Source of the DNA: Parasalinivibrio latis
GTDB lineage: Bacteria; Pseudomonadota; Gammaproteobacteria; Enterobacterales; Vibrionaceae
DNA length: 64,000 nt
NCBI RefSeq assembly: GCF_036825535.1
Contig: NZ_CP098813.1
Span: 1,178,001-1,242,000, forward strand
Direction of reading: 5' to 3'
Part shown: positions 16,140-25,377 of the stretch, one piece after another
Numbering within the stretch: position 1 is the first letter of the stretch
Layout of the letters: every line of letters begins with the position of its first letter
The notes under the pieces: model-generated
What the model was told of the DNA's origin: nothing
Database searches by the model: none
Seen by the model: only the letters and a program-made list of their open reading frames with translations
Translations under genes and position numbers: made by a program

Positions 16140-17591
16140 TCAATCATCTGTTGCAACGTGGTCAGTCGTAGGTTTGTTGGCAAGGCCGTTGTATATCAGG
16201 CCGCCGAGCACTGCACCAATAATCCATCCAAACCCGGACAGGCTTTCCAATGATGGAATCCACACCGTGCCGACCGAAAATACCGCAGCAATGCCAAAGG
16301 AGACCAGTGCAGTGGTGTTCCACCCATTGGAATAAAAATATTTGCCTTCCGGATCTGTGCTGAAAAGATCGTGCAAATCAAGTTGCTGCTTCTTCACCAT
16401 GTAGTAATCAGCAACCATGATGCCGTATACCGGTGCCAGTATTGCTCCCAGTGTATTTACAAACCCGATAATGCCAATCTGGCTGATAACCGAGACCCAA
16501 AGTGCCCCAATGAAAAATGCTATCACCGAAGTGATAAGGCCACCTTTTTTGAAATCAATCTTTTCAGGCATCAGGTTAGCCAAGTCATAAGCCGGCGGAA
16601 TAAAGTTGGCGACCAGATTAATGCCGATGGTTGCGGCGAAAAAGCACAACGCAGCGATAATAGTGAGCAACAGGTTATCAACCTTGCCGATAATTTCTGT
16701 AGGGTTGGTGATAGCCTCTCCGAAAACAGCATACGTCCCGGCAGTAACAACCAATGCAATAAATGAAAACAACGCCACGTTTACCGGCAGACCCAGCCAA
16801 TTGCCGGTTTTGAGTGACTTTTCATCTTTGACGAAACGCGAGAAATCCCCGAAGTTGATCACGACGGCAGCAAAATAGGCCACCATGGTGCCGACAACCC
16901 CCATGAATGCGACCACTTCCCCCATTCCCTGTTCCCGGTCAGTGTAAAGGCTGCTGACTGCAGGCATAAGCCCGTCGCTGGCTTCAATACCGATGATGAT
17001 CATCAACACAATCATCACGCCATAAACAAAAGGCCCTGCCCAGTTGAGGAACTTTGTTATCCAGTCAATGCCCCTCAGGAAAAGCACCATCTGGAACACC
17101 CAAACGAAAACAAAGGCTATCCAGTCCACCATTGTCAGGCCAAGTGCAAAGACTTCCGGTTGGATACCAAAAAGGGAGTTAATCAGCAGCGACACGGCTG
17201 TTGATGCAAAATAGGTTTGGGCTCCATACCAGAAGATCGCGACGATAGCCCTGATCATCGCCGGAAAGTTTGCTCCGCGAACCCCCATGCTTGCACGCGC
17301 CATTACCGGATAGGGGATACCGTATTTGACGCTGGGCAGGCCGGTTAGGTTAACCAGCACCATAACAAACACCGATGCCAGCACGATGGCTGCCATCACC
17401 GCCCAGCCATTAAGCCCTGATGTAAGGAACAATGAGGCTGCAAGGGTATAACCAAACAGGCTTTGGACATCATTCGCCCACACATTGAAGATTTCAAATG
17501 CTCCCCATTTACGTTTTTCCGGTGCAAGCGGGGCAAGATCCTCGTTGTACAAACTGGGATCCGCATGTTGGATTTTAAAGTTGTCAGGCAT
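16140..17591 (-). CDS. NCS1-family nucleobase/hydantoin/allantoin permease
   Basis: 483 aa membrane transporter with about 12 helices. I use the ATG at 17591 (AGGAG 6 nt upstream) over the one at 17612. The NCS1 signature region is visible (GIPYPVMARASMGVRGANFP). NCS1 carriers import uracil, cytosine, allantoin, thiamine or hydantoins with Na+ or H+. The adjacent racemase argues for allantoin or a hydantoin. It is the last of three genes on this strand, 62 bp or so downstream of a second NCS1 permease. Confidence 0.88.
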   Translation of the reverse strand: MPDNFKIQHADPSLYNEDLAPLAPEKRKWGAFEIFNVWANDVQSLFGYTLAASLFLTSGLNGWAVMAAIVLASVFVMVLVNLTGLPSVKYGIPYPVMARASMGVRGANFPAMIRAIVAIFWYGAQTYFASTAVSLLINSLFGIQPEVFALGLTMVDWIAFVFVWVFQMVLFLRGIDWITKFLNWAGPFVYGVMIVLMIIIGIEASDGLMPAVSSLYTDREQGMGEVVAFMGVVGTMVAYFAAVVINFGDFSRFVKDEKSLKTGNWLGLPVNVALFSFIALVVTAGTYAVFGEAITNPTEIIGKVDNLLLTIIAALCFFAATIGINLVANFIPPAYDLANLMPEKIDFKKGGLITSVIAFFIGALWVSVISQIGIIGFVNTLGAILAPVYGIMVADYYMVKKQQLDLHDLFSTDPEGKYFYSNGWNTTALVSFGIAAVFSVGTVWIPSLESLSGFGWIIGAVLGGLIYNGLANKPTTDHVATDD

Positions 17592-17673
17592 AACAGCTCC
17601 TATTCCGGGCAAGTTGTGGCTTGCCCGGATGCCAGTTAAGTGATGTTTACTTACAGGTGGCGTCGCTTTCAGC

Positions 17674-19050
17674 TCATCGGTTAAAGCGCTGAGCCGAAGG
17701 CATGTGTTTCATCAGGAGGTAGTAGGTAAGGCCTGCTGGGATCAGGCTGGCATACCAAGAAATAGATGAGATGTTCAGTGCCACAATAACGCCAACAACA
17801 GACGCAGAAATGGCTGCCCAGTTGATCCCTGAGTAAGGGCCGTTTTCGTCATAGAGCTGTTCCACGTTAAGGGTTCGGTTGCGAATCAGGTAATAGTCCA
17901 CCACCAGTATGGCGAAAATAGGACCAAGAAATGCTGAGTAGGTCTGGACGAAAATCTGGAGACCGACAGCAGATTCTTCTTTCACCAGTTCCCACGGGAA
18001 GGTCGCAAATGCCGCCAGGCCAACAAGGATGGTGGCGGGTTTAAAATTCATTTTGAACACATCCATCAGAATGTAAGTAGGCGGAACAACATTATTCAGG
18101 ACGTTGGTAGTGACCTGCGCAAAGGCGATAAACAGGAGAGTGATAACCAAAAGAGGTGTGTTATCCACTGCGCTGGCGAAAACCTGGATAGGATCAGAGG
18201 TACCGGTTGCACCTGATACCATCAGCCCGATTAGCCCCATGAAAAGCGTACAGGGAAGAATGGAGAAAGCGTAAATGGTTGTCAGGAGCCCCGGCCGGGT
18301 TCCTTTTTTCAATTCCCTTGAGTAATCACTGACGTTCAGCATCATTGTGGAGTAGATGCCAAGGAACAGCATAGTGGCTGCCCAGAATTCCGCTCCCCAG
18401 GTACCTTCTATGTTGACCAGGTTTGTGGTGATTTCATCGCCATATTTATTGATGACGCTGAAAAACATGTAAACCAGTGATGCGAGGATAAAACCACTGC
18501 CGATGTTTTCCAGCCATTTGATGCCTTGGAAACCAAATACCGACAACCCGATTTGCAGAAACTGGAAAGTAATAAAGTAAAAAACGAGATTATCGAACCC
18601 AAACAGGGTGGCAGAAACAGCGTTCAGTGCACCTGCACCAATCCAAGATTGAAAACCATACCAGACGATGGCGGGAACTGCCCGTACCAGCCCCGGAAGC
18701 CGTGTGCCGCTGAAGCCGAAAGCTGCCCGCGCCTGCACCATAAACGGGATACCGTATTTGTAGCCGGCTGCGCCATTTAGCGTAAGTGCTATGCCGATAA
18801 CAAAACAGCCGATAGCAATAGCGACGGATGCCTGAAGCAGGTTAAGCGTTCCCACGATGCTTGAGCCCATGGCGAATGTGCCTATGGAAACACAGCCTCC
18901 GAACCATGCAAAAAGATACGACCAGTTCCCCATAATCCGTGTGTCCTGGGGATTAAGGGATTCCTCACCTGCTGCTTTAGTGTGACCGGGTACCTCATTT
19001 AGGGTATCCGGGTTGTTGTATATGTTTCCCTGGCTTTGGTTGCTTTCCAT
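17674..19050 (-). CDS. NCS1-family purine-cytosine-type permease
   Basis: 458 aa, about 12 membrane helices, with the NCS1 stretch GIPFMVQARAAFGFSGTRLP near residue 112. It resembles the cytosine/purine branch more than its neighbour does, so the two permeases probably have different substrates or affinities. The ATG at 19050 has a GGAG 9 nt upstream. It lies between the racemase gene and the other permease on the same strand. Confidence 0.87.
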   Translation of the reverse strand: MESNQSQGNIYNNPDTLNEVPGHTKAAGEESLNPQDTRIMGNWSYLFAWFGGCVSIGTFAMGSSIVGTLNLLQASVAIAIGCFVIGIALTLNGAAGYKYGIPFMVQARAAFGFSGTRLPGLVRAVPAIVWYGFQSWIGAGALNAVSATLFGFDNLVFYFITFQFLQIGLSVFGFQGIKWLENIGSGFILASLVYMFFSVINKYGDEITTNLVNIEGTWGAEFWAATMLFLGIYSTMMLNVSDYSRELKKGTRPGLLTTIYAFSILPCTLFMGLIGLMVSGATGTSDPIQVFASAVDNTPLLVITLLFIAFAQVTTNVLNNVVPPTYILMDVFKMNFKPATILVGLAAFATFPWELVKEESAVGLQIFVQTYSAFLGPIFAILVVDYYLIRNRTLNVEQLYDENGPYSGINWAAISASVVGVIVALNISSISWYASLIPAGLTYYLLMKHMPSAQRFNR

Positions 19051-19110
19051 GATGTGCTGCTCCGTCGCTGTCAGTTGTGGAGGCCGCCTTATCAGTATTA
19101 GCGTAAACAG

Positions 19111-19866
19111 TTACTGTCCGGGCGGACATTCGGTAAAGGAGAACCGGTTTAGTTCACCTTTCAGTATTTTGGGTCTCGGGTACGCCAAATCGCCGATTTT
19201 GCTGGTGGAAAGGCCAAGAGAGACCAATCCTTCGGCCATTTTCACCGCTGCCGATACTCCCTCAATTACAGGCAGGCCAACCGTGCTGCTGATGATTTCA
19301 GTGAGGTCAGCCATCCCTCCGCAACCCAGCACAATGGCCCCAATGGCATCTTCATCCCTGGCTCTCAGGCACTCTGCTGTAATCCGCTCAAGGGCAAGGG
19401 TTCCGTTTTCATTTTCAAGTTCCAGAACCGGTATTTCTGCAGCGCGGACTTTGCGGCAATGGCCAGCAAAACCGTACTGGTGGAGAAGATGCTCCGCGAT
19501 GATGCAGGTACGGCCAAGCGTAGTAACAACAGAAAACCGGGTACTGATCAGGGTGGCGAAATGAAAGGCAGCTTCTGCGATACCGATAACCGGGGCAGAG
19601 GTCAGCTCTCGGGCTGCCTGTAACCCTGGGTCACCGAAGCAGGCGATGATGTAGGCATCTGTGCCTTCTGTATCCCCCTTCTGAATTTGTTCAAGAACCC
19701 CAATAACACTGATGGCTTCATCGAAGTGACTTTCTATTGAAGCAGGGCCGGTTGTTGGCGTGGCGGGATCAATGATTGTTTCCGCAGATGCTATCAGCCG
19801 TGCCGCGCGCACCATTTTGTCTGTCATCGATTCGGTAGTGTTGGGATTAATGAGCTTTATCTTCAT
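19111..19866 (-). CDS. Hydantoin/allantoin racemase (Asp/Glu racemase superfamily)
   Basis: 251 aa cytoplasmic enzyme. Two catalytic cysteines are in the expected places: C76 (IIACFGDPGL) and C182 (IVLGCGGMADL). N-terminal INPNTTESMT is typical of the hydantoin racemase branch, which interconverts enantiomers of 5-substituted hydantoins or allantoin. It is the first gene of a three-gene unit with two NCS1 permeases. No hydantoinase, allantoinase or carbamoylase lies in the window, so the rest of the pathway must be elsewhere. Confidence 0.83.
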   Translation of the reverse strand: MKIKLINPNTTESMTDKMVRAARLIASAETIIDPATPTTGPASIESHFDEAISVIGVLEQIQKGDTEGTDAYIIACFGDPGLQAARELTSAPVIGIAEAAFHFATLISTRFSVVTTLGRTCIIAEHLLHQYGFAGHCRKVRAAEIPVLELENENGTLALERITAECLRARDEDAIGAIVLGCGGMADLTEIISSTVGLPVIEGVSAAVKMAEGLVSLGLSTSKIGDLAYPRPKILKGELNRFSFTECPPGQ

Positions 19867-19909
19867 CAGGGAGACTCACCATGCTTCTACTGATTAAATT
19901 ATCATCAAT

Positions 19910-19966
19910 AGTGTTAACAATGGATATACATATTGTCAACAATAAATAAAATTAATTGTTCACAAT
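19910..19966. promoter_or_regulatory. Three phased operator-like palindromes
   Basis: Copies of ATTGT-N2-ACAAT at 19910-19921 (AGTGTTAACAAT, one mismatch), 19932-19943 (ATTGTCAACAAT) and 19955-19966 (ATTGTTCACAAT). Centres are 22 and 23 bp apart, two helical turns, so all face the same side of the DNA. The palindrome fits sites bound by FCD-type GntR proteins. They precede the racemase gene by 44-100 bp; a minus-strand TTGACA overlaps the middle copy. Confidence 0.6.
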
Positions 19967-20072
19967 GTTGCAAGGGAGAACAGAGAGAGGCTTGTCACTG
20001 GTTTTTTATGGCGCGTTTAGGGGAATTACTTTTAATAACAGAATGTTATGGCGTGAAGGGAATTTACATGTG

Positions 20073-20096
20073 AAAAAGGCCACATAGCGTGGCCTT
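20073..20096 (-). terminator. Intrinsic terminator of the catabolic operon
   Basis: 8-bp stem AAGGCCAC / GTGGCCTT, 5-nt loop, with five T following on the minus strand. It lies 30 bp after the stop of the last operon gene. Confidence 0.8.
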
Positions 20097-20125
20097 CTGG
20101 GCAAAGTGAGTTTTAAATGGCGAAA

Positions 20126-20851
20126 TTACTGACCGCCAGCACCCTGTAGAGATCGTTCACTGGATTCCACCAGAATGAGAGCGGCTGTTTCTTTTATAGC
20201 TTGCCAATCAGATTCATCGACATACATACCGTTTTTCCACGAAGAAGCCATACGGGTTGCCAGGACGTCTCCGCTGATTTTCTCTGAAATATCCCCTGAA
20301 TAATTGGTAAATGGGGTTGTTTGTATGACTATCGTTAGCGTGTGGGGATCATCCTGTAATTGTGAAAAAAGATAGATATCCGGAAGGACTATACCGGCGT
20401 TGAGGATGTATTCCACATGGTAGGGAGAATGCCCATTGCTCCAACTTGCTTTGACACACAACCCTTTACCCGACAGCTTTATCAGCTCGCCATATGCCAG
20501 CCAGCGGTTATGGCAGTTTTTCATCTTCAGCGTAACACTCGGCGCTCCCGACAGTTTCTCAACAGCGTAATCAAGCAGGGCAGGAAGATGGCAAATGATG
20601 CTGCCGCCATTTAAATCAGCGGAGACCTGTTTTTGGCCATCGCTGTCATGTTCTGTCACGGTGACCGGTATATCCGGCTCGTGCTTCAGGAAAGAGAGTG
20701 CACTGACAAAATGGGAAATACCACCCAGCCCCACCATTTCCAAATCTGCCGTCATATTGGCAATGGCATCTGATTCGCCGCAGTGGCGTTTGAGACCTTC
20801 GTAAGCCTTGGTACAGACCGTAACGATTTCATTGTGAGAAACGTGAATCAT
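20126..20851 (-). CDS. Conserved protein of unknown function (possibly DUF3726)
   Basis: 241 aa, soluble, no signal peptide or membrane helix. I do not recognise a catalytic motif; the overall look resembles the DUF3726 group but I am not sure. Its ATG overlaps the stop of the 568-aa gene upstream by 4 bases (ATGA), with GGGAGG upstream of the start, so the two products are probably made in step and may form a complex. It is the last of six genes of a catabolic operon and is followed by a terminator. Confidence 0.7.
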   Translation of the reverse strand: MIHVSHNEIVTVCTKAYEGLKRHCGESDAIANMTADLEMVGLGGISHFVSALSFLKHEPDIPVTVTEHDSDGQKQVSADLNGGSIICHLPALLDYAVEKLSGAPSVTLKMKNCHNRWLAYGELIKLSGKGLCVKASWSNGHSPYHVEYILNAGIVLPDIYLFSQLQDDPHTLTIVIQTTPFTNYSGDISEKISGDVLATRMASSWKNGMYVDESDWQAIKETAALILVESSERSLQGAGGQ

Positions 20852-22554
20852 TGCGCAGCCTCCCTGGTGTTCTTCTCACATCCATCCTGAGGTAAAAGGG
20901 GGAATAACCACTCGCCTTCATGCAATTCGTTGGTCAGTGGTGCGCCCTGGAACAAGGTAACGCGAACCCAACGGTCGGACCGGGGGTCAAATTTGGTTGC
21001 CCCGAACATTGCCAGTTTGCAGCGCAACAAATCCATCGGCCGGGAATTTTCGGCAAGCACGTTCATCTGAATTTCGCCCATCGGCCGCTTGGAGAGCGTC
21101 CAGCAACGGCGGGCAATGGCCCGGTATTGAGGCTGGGCCAGTAAAAATGCAGCAAGTGAACCGTTACCGTCTTGTTGGGTTATGGCGTGGTAGAAGGTGT
21201 TAACCTGCCGGCCGATATCAAGAGGCAGTTCCCGCTCTTCCCCTTGCTCTACGCCTCGTACCCCAAGCCTGGGTTCCTCTTTGTCCTGGGACCGGTACCA
21301 GAACCAGTACCTATTCTCCTGTTTGGAAAAATCCGTATCTATTGCCCACCGGTAATGGGTTTCAAGGGCCAGGCACATTTGCTGGAGAGTAATGCCAGGA
21401 TCAAGAGAGAGTTCTTCTGAGGTGTTCATCTCTTTTTCAACGGAATCAACCCGATCCGGGTAAAGCTCAAGTATGCAAGAAAGCACGATTTCCTGTGTTT
21501 CAAGGCCATACTTGCGGCTGTCGATAATGATGTCCCCCCAAAGCGCTCCGGTTTCGTGGTATGCGGGGATGTTATTGAGCAATGTTTGCAATTCACCTGA
21601 GGCAGCAATATTCAAGCTGTGCTGCTCCTCATCTATGGTGACGACCTCAGAAAGATGCCTTTGTGCCCGCCTTGCCAGGTTGCTGAACAGAAGTGCTTTG
21701 GTGGCATCAACGGGTTGGGAAGCCACTGATGTGACAGCTGCTTCCCTTTGTGAGAGCCATTGGTCCACGACACAGGGATGCTTAATGAGGTAAGGGGCCA
21801 TCCCCAGACCGGTTGCATTGCCTACGCCCAGGTATCTTTGCAACGGCTCGCTCATTGTAGTGGCGCTGTCGCCACCCTGATGGCGGGCAAGGGCGTGAAC
21901 CCAGTCCAGGCTGAACTGGCGCAGAATATAAACAGCACACATTTGTGCGCTGAAAGAGAGATTGAAATCCGGGTTGTCATCCAGCGTTTCAAAATCGGCA
22001 ATACCAAACTTACCGTTACCATAAACTGCGGTGGTACGGAGGATATAGCCTACATTGGCTAACTGATTTGGGTCGGGCTGATGTCCCTGAGCCAGGGATG
22101 TCACGACATGTTCAAATACCCGTACACTCTTGTTTGCCCGTGCCAAAACCAAAACACGGCTGGAGTTCCTGCCCGCTTCCTGTAGTGGGACGTTGTCACG
22201 CAACTGCGTTAGATCTGACTCGCTAATCTCCCCCTTTACGAGGGCAAAGGTCACATCCCATTTTTCTGCAATAACCCTGTCGTTACGTTCCTCGTCCTTG
22301 ATGGCATCAGAAAATACCACCAGATGATAAACATTGTCGGGTGTTTGCAGCCGGTAGATGGCCGTGCCAAACCCCTGGGGTGATATGTCCCAAAGGTTCT
22401 GGGTTACCTGCCAGTTTTCCTTCGCCATTCGTCGGATCAGGGTTCTGACAAAGCTGATGCGGGTCTGGTGCATGGCACCCAACCGGTCAGGTGCCATCAC
22501 TTCTTCCGGCGAACGAAAAAGAGCCGGGCTTTGCATAAGGGTATTGACGTTCAT
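20848..22554 (-). CDS. Large conserved protein of unknown function in a catabolic operon
   Basis: 568 aa from the ATG at 22554, which has AGGAAGG 8 nt upstream; the longer frame to 22596 has no such site. Soluble, no signal peptide and no membrane helix. I recognise no domain. Notable are several Trp/Tyr-rich stretches (HYRWAIDTDF, NRYWFWYRSQD) and a helical N-terminal half. It is coupled by a 4-bp overlap to the downstream unknown gene and lies behind a BCCT transporter gene. A role as an enzyme of the same pathway is inferred from context only. Confidence 0.75.
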   Translation of the reverse strand: MNVNTLMQSPALFRSPEEVMAPDRLGAMHQTRISFVRTLIRRMAKENWQVTQNLWDISPQGFGTAIYRLQTPDNVYHLVVFSDAIKDEERNDRVIAEKWDVTFALVKGEISESDLTQLRDNVPLQEAGRNSSRVLVLARANKSVRVFEHVVTSLAQGHQPDPNQLANVGYILRTTAVYGNGKFGIADFETLDDNPDFNLSFSAQMCAVYILRQFSLDWVHALARHQGGDSATTMSEPLQRYLGVGNATGLGMAPYLIKHPCVVDQWLSQREAAVTSVASQPVDATKALLFSNLARRAQRHLSEVVTIDEEQHSLNIAASGELQTLLNNIPAYHETGALWGDIIIDSRKYGLETQEIVLSCILELYPDRVDSVEKEMNTSEELSLDPGITLQQMCLALETHYRWAIDTDFSKQENRYWFWYRSQDKEEPRLGVRGVEQGEERELPLDIGRQVNTFYHAITQQDGNGSLAAFLLAQPQYRAIARRCWTLSKRPMGEIQMNVLAENSRPMDLLRCKLAMFGATKFDPRSDRWVRVTLFQGAPLTNELHEGEWLFPLLPQDGCEKNTREAAQ

Positions 22555-22666
22555 GTTGCTCACCTTCCTGGTGCCATCGGGTTTACCGGGCAACACGTTG
22601 AATTATCGGGGACCGGATTTGACCGTGCTGTCTTGTTTCCGGCCCATAGTTAAGAACTACCGCAGA

Positions 22667-24244
22667 TTACAGGCCTTGCTCGCGTGCCATCTTCATAGCG
22701 ATTTGCGGGCCATTCCATAGGGAAGGCAGCAATATGAGCGACACAGGTACTGCGGTAATCACGATAAAGGACTGCAAGGCTGAAATTCCGCCGGAGCCGA
22801 GGGAGATAAGGATAAGTGCTGTCACACCCATCATGATGCCCCAGAAGCTTCGGATAAGCGCGTTAGGTTCCGTTTCACCACTTATTACGACACTGATGGT
22901 GTAGGTCATGGAGTCACCGGTAGTGACAATAAATATGGTGGTAAGAATCAGGAAGAGTACGGATACCACCATTGGCATAGGCAGTTGTTGGGTGATAGCC
23001 AGTAACGATGCCGGCAGGTTGAATCCTTCAAATGCTTTGCTGACTGAACCCGGGTCAGCAATTTCAAATGCCAGGCCGGAGCCACCAACGATGGTGAACC
23101 AGAAGCATGTGATAAGAGGTGCCGCAATGCTGACTGCCACGACCAGCTGGCGAATGGTGCGTCCGCGGGAAATACGGGAGATAAATATTGCCATCATTGG
23201 GCCATAGCCAAGGAACCAGCCCCAGAAAAATACTGTCCACCAGCTCAGCCAGCCTTCATCGCCGCGGTAGGTTGCCATTGGGATGAAATTGTCAATCATG
23301 GTACCGACACCCTGAAGGTAGCCGTTGACAATAAAACCTGTTGGGCCGACCAGAAGAATGTAGATCATCAGGCCGACGGCGAGAATGATATTGTAGCGGC
23401 TGAGGATCTGGATTCCCCGGTTGAGGCCACTTAAGGCAGAGATGGTGTACATGGCAATGGCAAAAAGAATGACGGTAAATTGGGTTGTAAAGCCATTGGG
23501 GATATCAAAAAGCGCATTGAGGGCGTAGCTGACCTGCAAGCCGAGAAATCCAATTGGACCAATGGTGCCAGCCGCTACGGCGACGATGCAGCACGCGTCG
23601 ATAAGTGCGCCGGTTGTTCCCTTCAGGGCTCGCTCACCCAAAACCGGGTACAGCAAGGTGCGGGGCTTGAGTGGTAAACCTTTGTCATAGTGGAGATACA
23701 TCAGCACAATGGAAGTCAATGTGCCCAGAATGGCCCAAGCCAGAAAACCCCAGTGCATGAAAGACTGTGACAGTGCATTGATTGCACCTTGCTGTTCAAT
23801 TTCCTGTGCTCCGTAAAGGGGAGGTGGTGAAACGTAGTGTGCGATCGGTTCTGCCGCAGCCCAGAACACGCCGCCCCCGGCGAGCAGGGTGCAAAGGATA
23901 ATGGCCAGCCAGCGGAAGCTGTCCATCTCTGGTGTTTTCAGCCCGCCAAGTTTCACCTGGCCGGTTTTACCGACAGCCAGCCCAAGCCCAATCAGAAATG
24001 TCAGCAGCAAGAGCAACTGCCAGTAGGGGCCAAATACGGCCACGGACCAGCCAAAACCGGCATTAACCAGGCTTGAAAGCAACTCGTGATCAAGCAGGGC
24101 GGTGGTAACAAACAATGCTATGAAGCCGCCGCTGAACCACAGTGCTGGGTTATCCAGCCCGATTTTCTCTACCGCACTTTGCGGTGCTTTTGGGGCTGCA
24201 TTTCCCATCTTTCTCGCTTTCTCAGTGTTCAGGATATCAGACAT
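22667..24244 (-). CDS. BCCT-family transporter
   Basis: 525 aa, about 12 membrane helices, with the family signature in helix 8 (FFWGWFLGYGP... then FISRISRGRT). BCCT carriers import betaine, choline, carnitine and related trimethylammonium compounds with Na+ or H+. In BetP the substrate cage uses a WWISW box; here the aligned residues are WFLGY, so two of three tryptophans are replaced by Phe and Tyr. This suggests a different substrate from glycine betaine. Gene neighbours point to uptake for breakdown, not osmoprotection. The ATG at 24244 follows GACAGG. Confidence 0.9.
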   Translation of the reverse strand: MSDILNTEKARKMGNAAPKAPQSAVEKIGLDNPALWFSGGFIALFVTTALLDHELLSSLVNAGFGWSVAVFGPYWQLLLLLTFLIGLGLAVGKTGQVKLGGLKTPEMDSFRWLAIILCTLLAGGGVFWAAAEPIAHYVSPPPLYGAQEIEQQGAINALSQSFMHWGFLAWAILGTLTSIVLMYLHYDKGLPLKPRTLLYPVLGERALKGTTGALIDACCIVAVAAGTIGPIGFLGLQVSYALNALFDIPNGFTTQFTVILFAIAMYTISALSGLNRGIQILSRYNIILAVGLMIYILLVGPTGFIVNGYLQGVGTMIDNFIPMATYRGDEGWLSWWTVFFWGWFLGYGPMMAIFISRISRGRTIRQLVVAVSIAAPLITCFWFTIVGGSGLAFEIADPGSVSKAFEGFNLPASLLAITQQLPMPMVVSVLFLILTTIFIVTTGDSMTYTISVVISGETEPNALIRSFWGIMMGVTALILISLGSGGISALQSFIVITAVPVSLILLPSLWNGPQIAMKMAREQGL

Positions 24245-24300
24245 AACCTGTCTCCAAACGTTTTCGGGCGGGCTTTCTTGGATACCCGGCCAGGATTTGG

Positions 24301-24337
24301 TCCGGTAGCCTTATTGGTTTTTTATACGGCTACCGGA
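24301..24337. repeat. Intercistronic inverted repeat
   Basis: Perfect 10-bp arms TCCGGTAGCC and GGCTACCGGA with a 17-nt loop between the dipeptidase-like and BCCT genes. No T-run follows on either strand, so it may be an mRNA-stability or processing hairpin. Confidence 0.5.
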
Positions 24338-24345
24338 ATTGATGG

Positions 24346-25332
24346 TTAAGCCGGTTCCAGCCCGGCTTTCAGAAATTCAAACCAGTTCCCTCCCAGTACC
24401 TGAGCGGTTTCTGATTCGGTGAACCCTTGTTTTAGGAGCCCGTTGTAGATATTGACCATGCCTCGGCTGTCCTCGAACCATGGCAGGGCATCCGGCCAAC
24501 CCGCGTTGTTGGATGAGCCTTCGCCATAATCCATGGCTTTGGACCAGCGGCCATTGCGCATCCACTCCAGAACGCTTTGTGGCTGGTTTAGGCAGAGGTC
24601 ACTGCCAATACCAAGATGTTCCACACCGACGAGTTCAGCAGTATCAGCAACCATCTGGCAAAACGCTTCCAGAGTGCAGCCGCTTCCTCCCGGCAGGTGG
24701 AACGGGTAGAGGCTGAATCCAATCAGGCCACCCCGGGCGGTCAGGGATTTGATCACTTCTTCCGATTTATTTCTCAACGCCCCGTGTGCAGCCGCAGGGT
24801 TGGCGTGGCTGATACAAATAGGGCGGGAGGAGAGGTCGATTGCTTCAAGGGTGGATCGTTCTGCACTGTGGGACATATCGACGATCATTCCAACCCGGTT
24901 CATTTCTTCGATAGCCTGTTTGCCAAACCGGGTGACACCGCTGTCTTCACGCTCATAACACCCCGTGGCGAGCAGACTCTGGTTGTTATAGGTCAGCTGC
25001 ATGATTAAAAGACCTTGCTTTCGCATCACTTCAATCAGGCCAATTTCGTCATCTATCGGGGAGCAATTTTGTGCACCAAAGAATATGCCGACCTTTCCTT
25101 CAGTTTTGGCCCTGGCAACGTCATCCATATCCATGATTGGCATGATGAGGTCGCTGTTCTGTTCGAAAAGGAGATTCCATTCAGCAAAACGGGTAAGGGT
25201 TTCACGCGCAGTTTCATGGTAGACAAGCGTCGCGTGTACTGCAGTAATACCACTGGCTTTCAGTGTCTCGAAGTAACTGCGATCCCAGCGACAGTATTGC
25301 AGTCCGTCAATGATGATGTGGTCCTTGTACAT
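24346..25332 (-). CDS. Membrane-dipeptidase-like (M19) amidohydrolase with altered metal site
   Basis: 328 aa, soluble despite the family name. The C-terminal half keeps the two family histidines (DMSHSAERS and CISHANPAA, then RNKS). At the N-terminus the usual His-x-Asp is missing (IIIDGLQYCRWD), and the usual Glu ligand position reads Gln (FGAQNCSP). It therefore belongs to a divergent branch, like the dipeptidase-like proteins I recall from Pseudomonas betaine/dimethylglycine loci. The substrate may not be a dipeptide. The ATG at 25332 has GGGGAG upstream. It is cotranscribed with BCCT and aldehyde dehydrogenase genes. Confidence 0.8.
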   Translation of the reverse strand: MYKDHIIIDGLQYCRWDRSYFETLKASGITAVHATLVYHETARETLTRFAEWNLLFEQNSDLIMPIMDMDDVARAKTEGKVGIFFGAQNCSPIDDEIGLIEVMRKQGLLIMQLTYNNQSLLATGCYEREDSGVTRFGKQAIEEMNRVGMIVDMSHSAERSTLEAIDLSSRPICISHANPAAAHGALRNKSEEVIKSLTARGGLIGFSLYPFHLPGGSGCTLEAFCQMVADTAELVGVEHLGIGSDLCLNQPQSVLEWMRNGRWSKAMDYGEGSSNNAGWPDALPWFEDSRGMVNIYNGLLKQGFTESETAQVLGGNWFEFLKAGLEPA

Positions 25333-25377
25333 GGCTGTGCTCTCCCCGTAATGACGAAGTCGAAGGCTTTATAGGGT

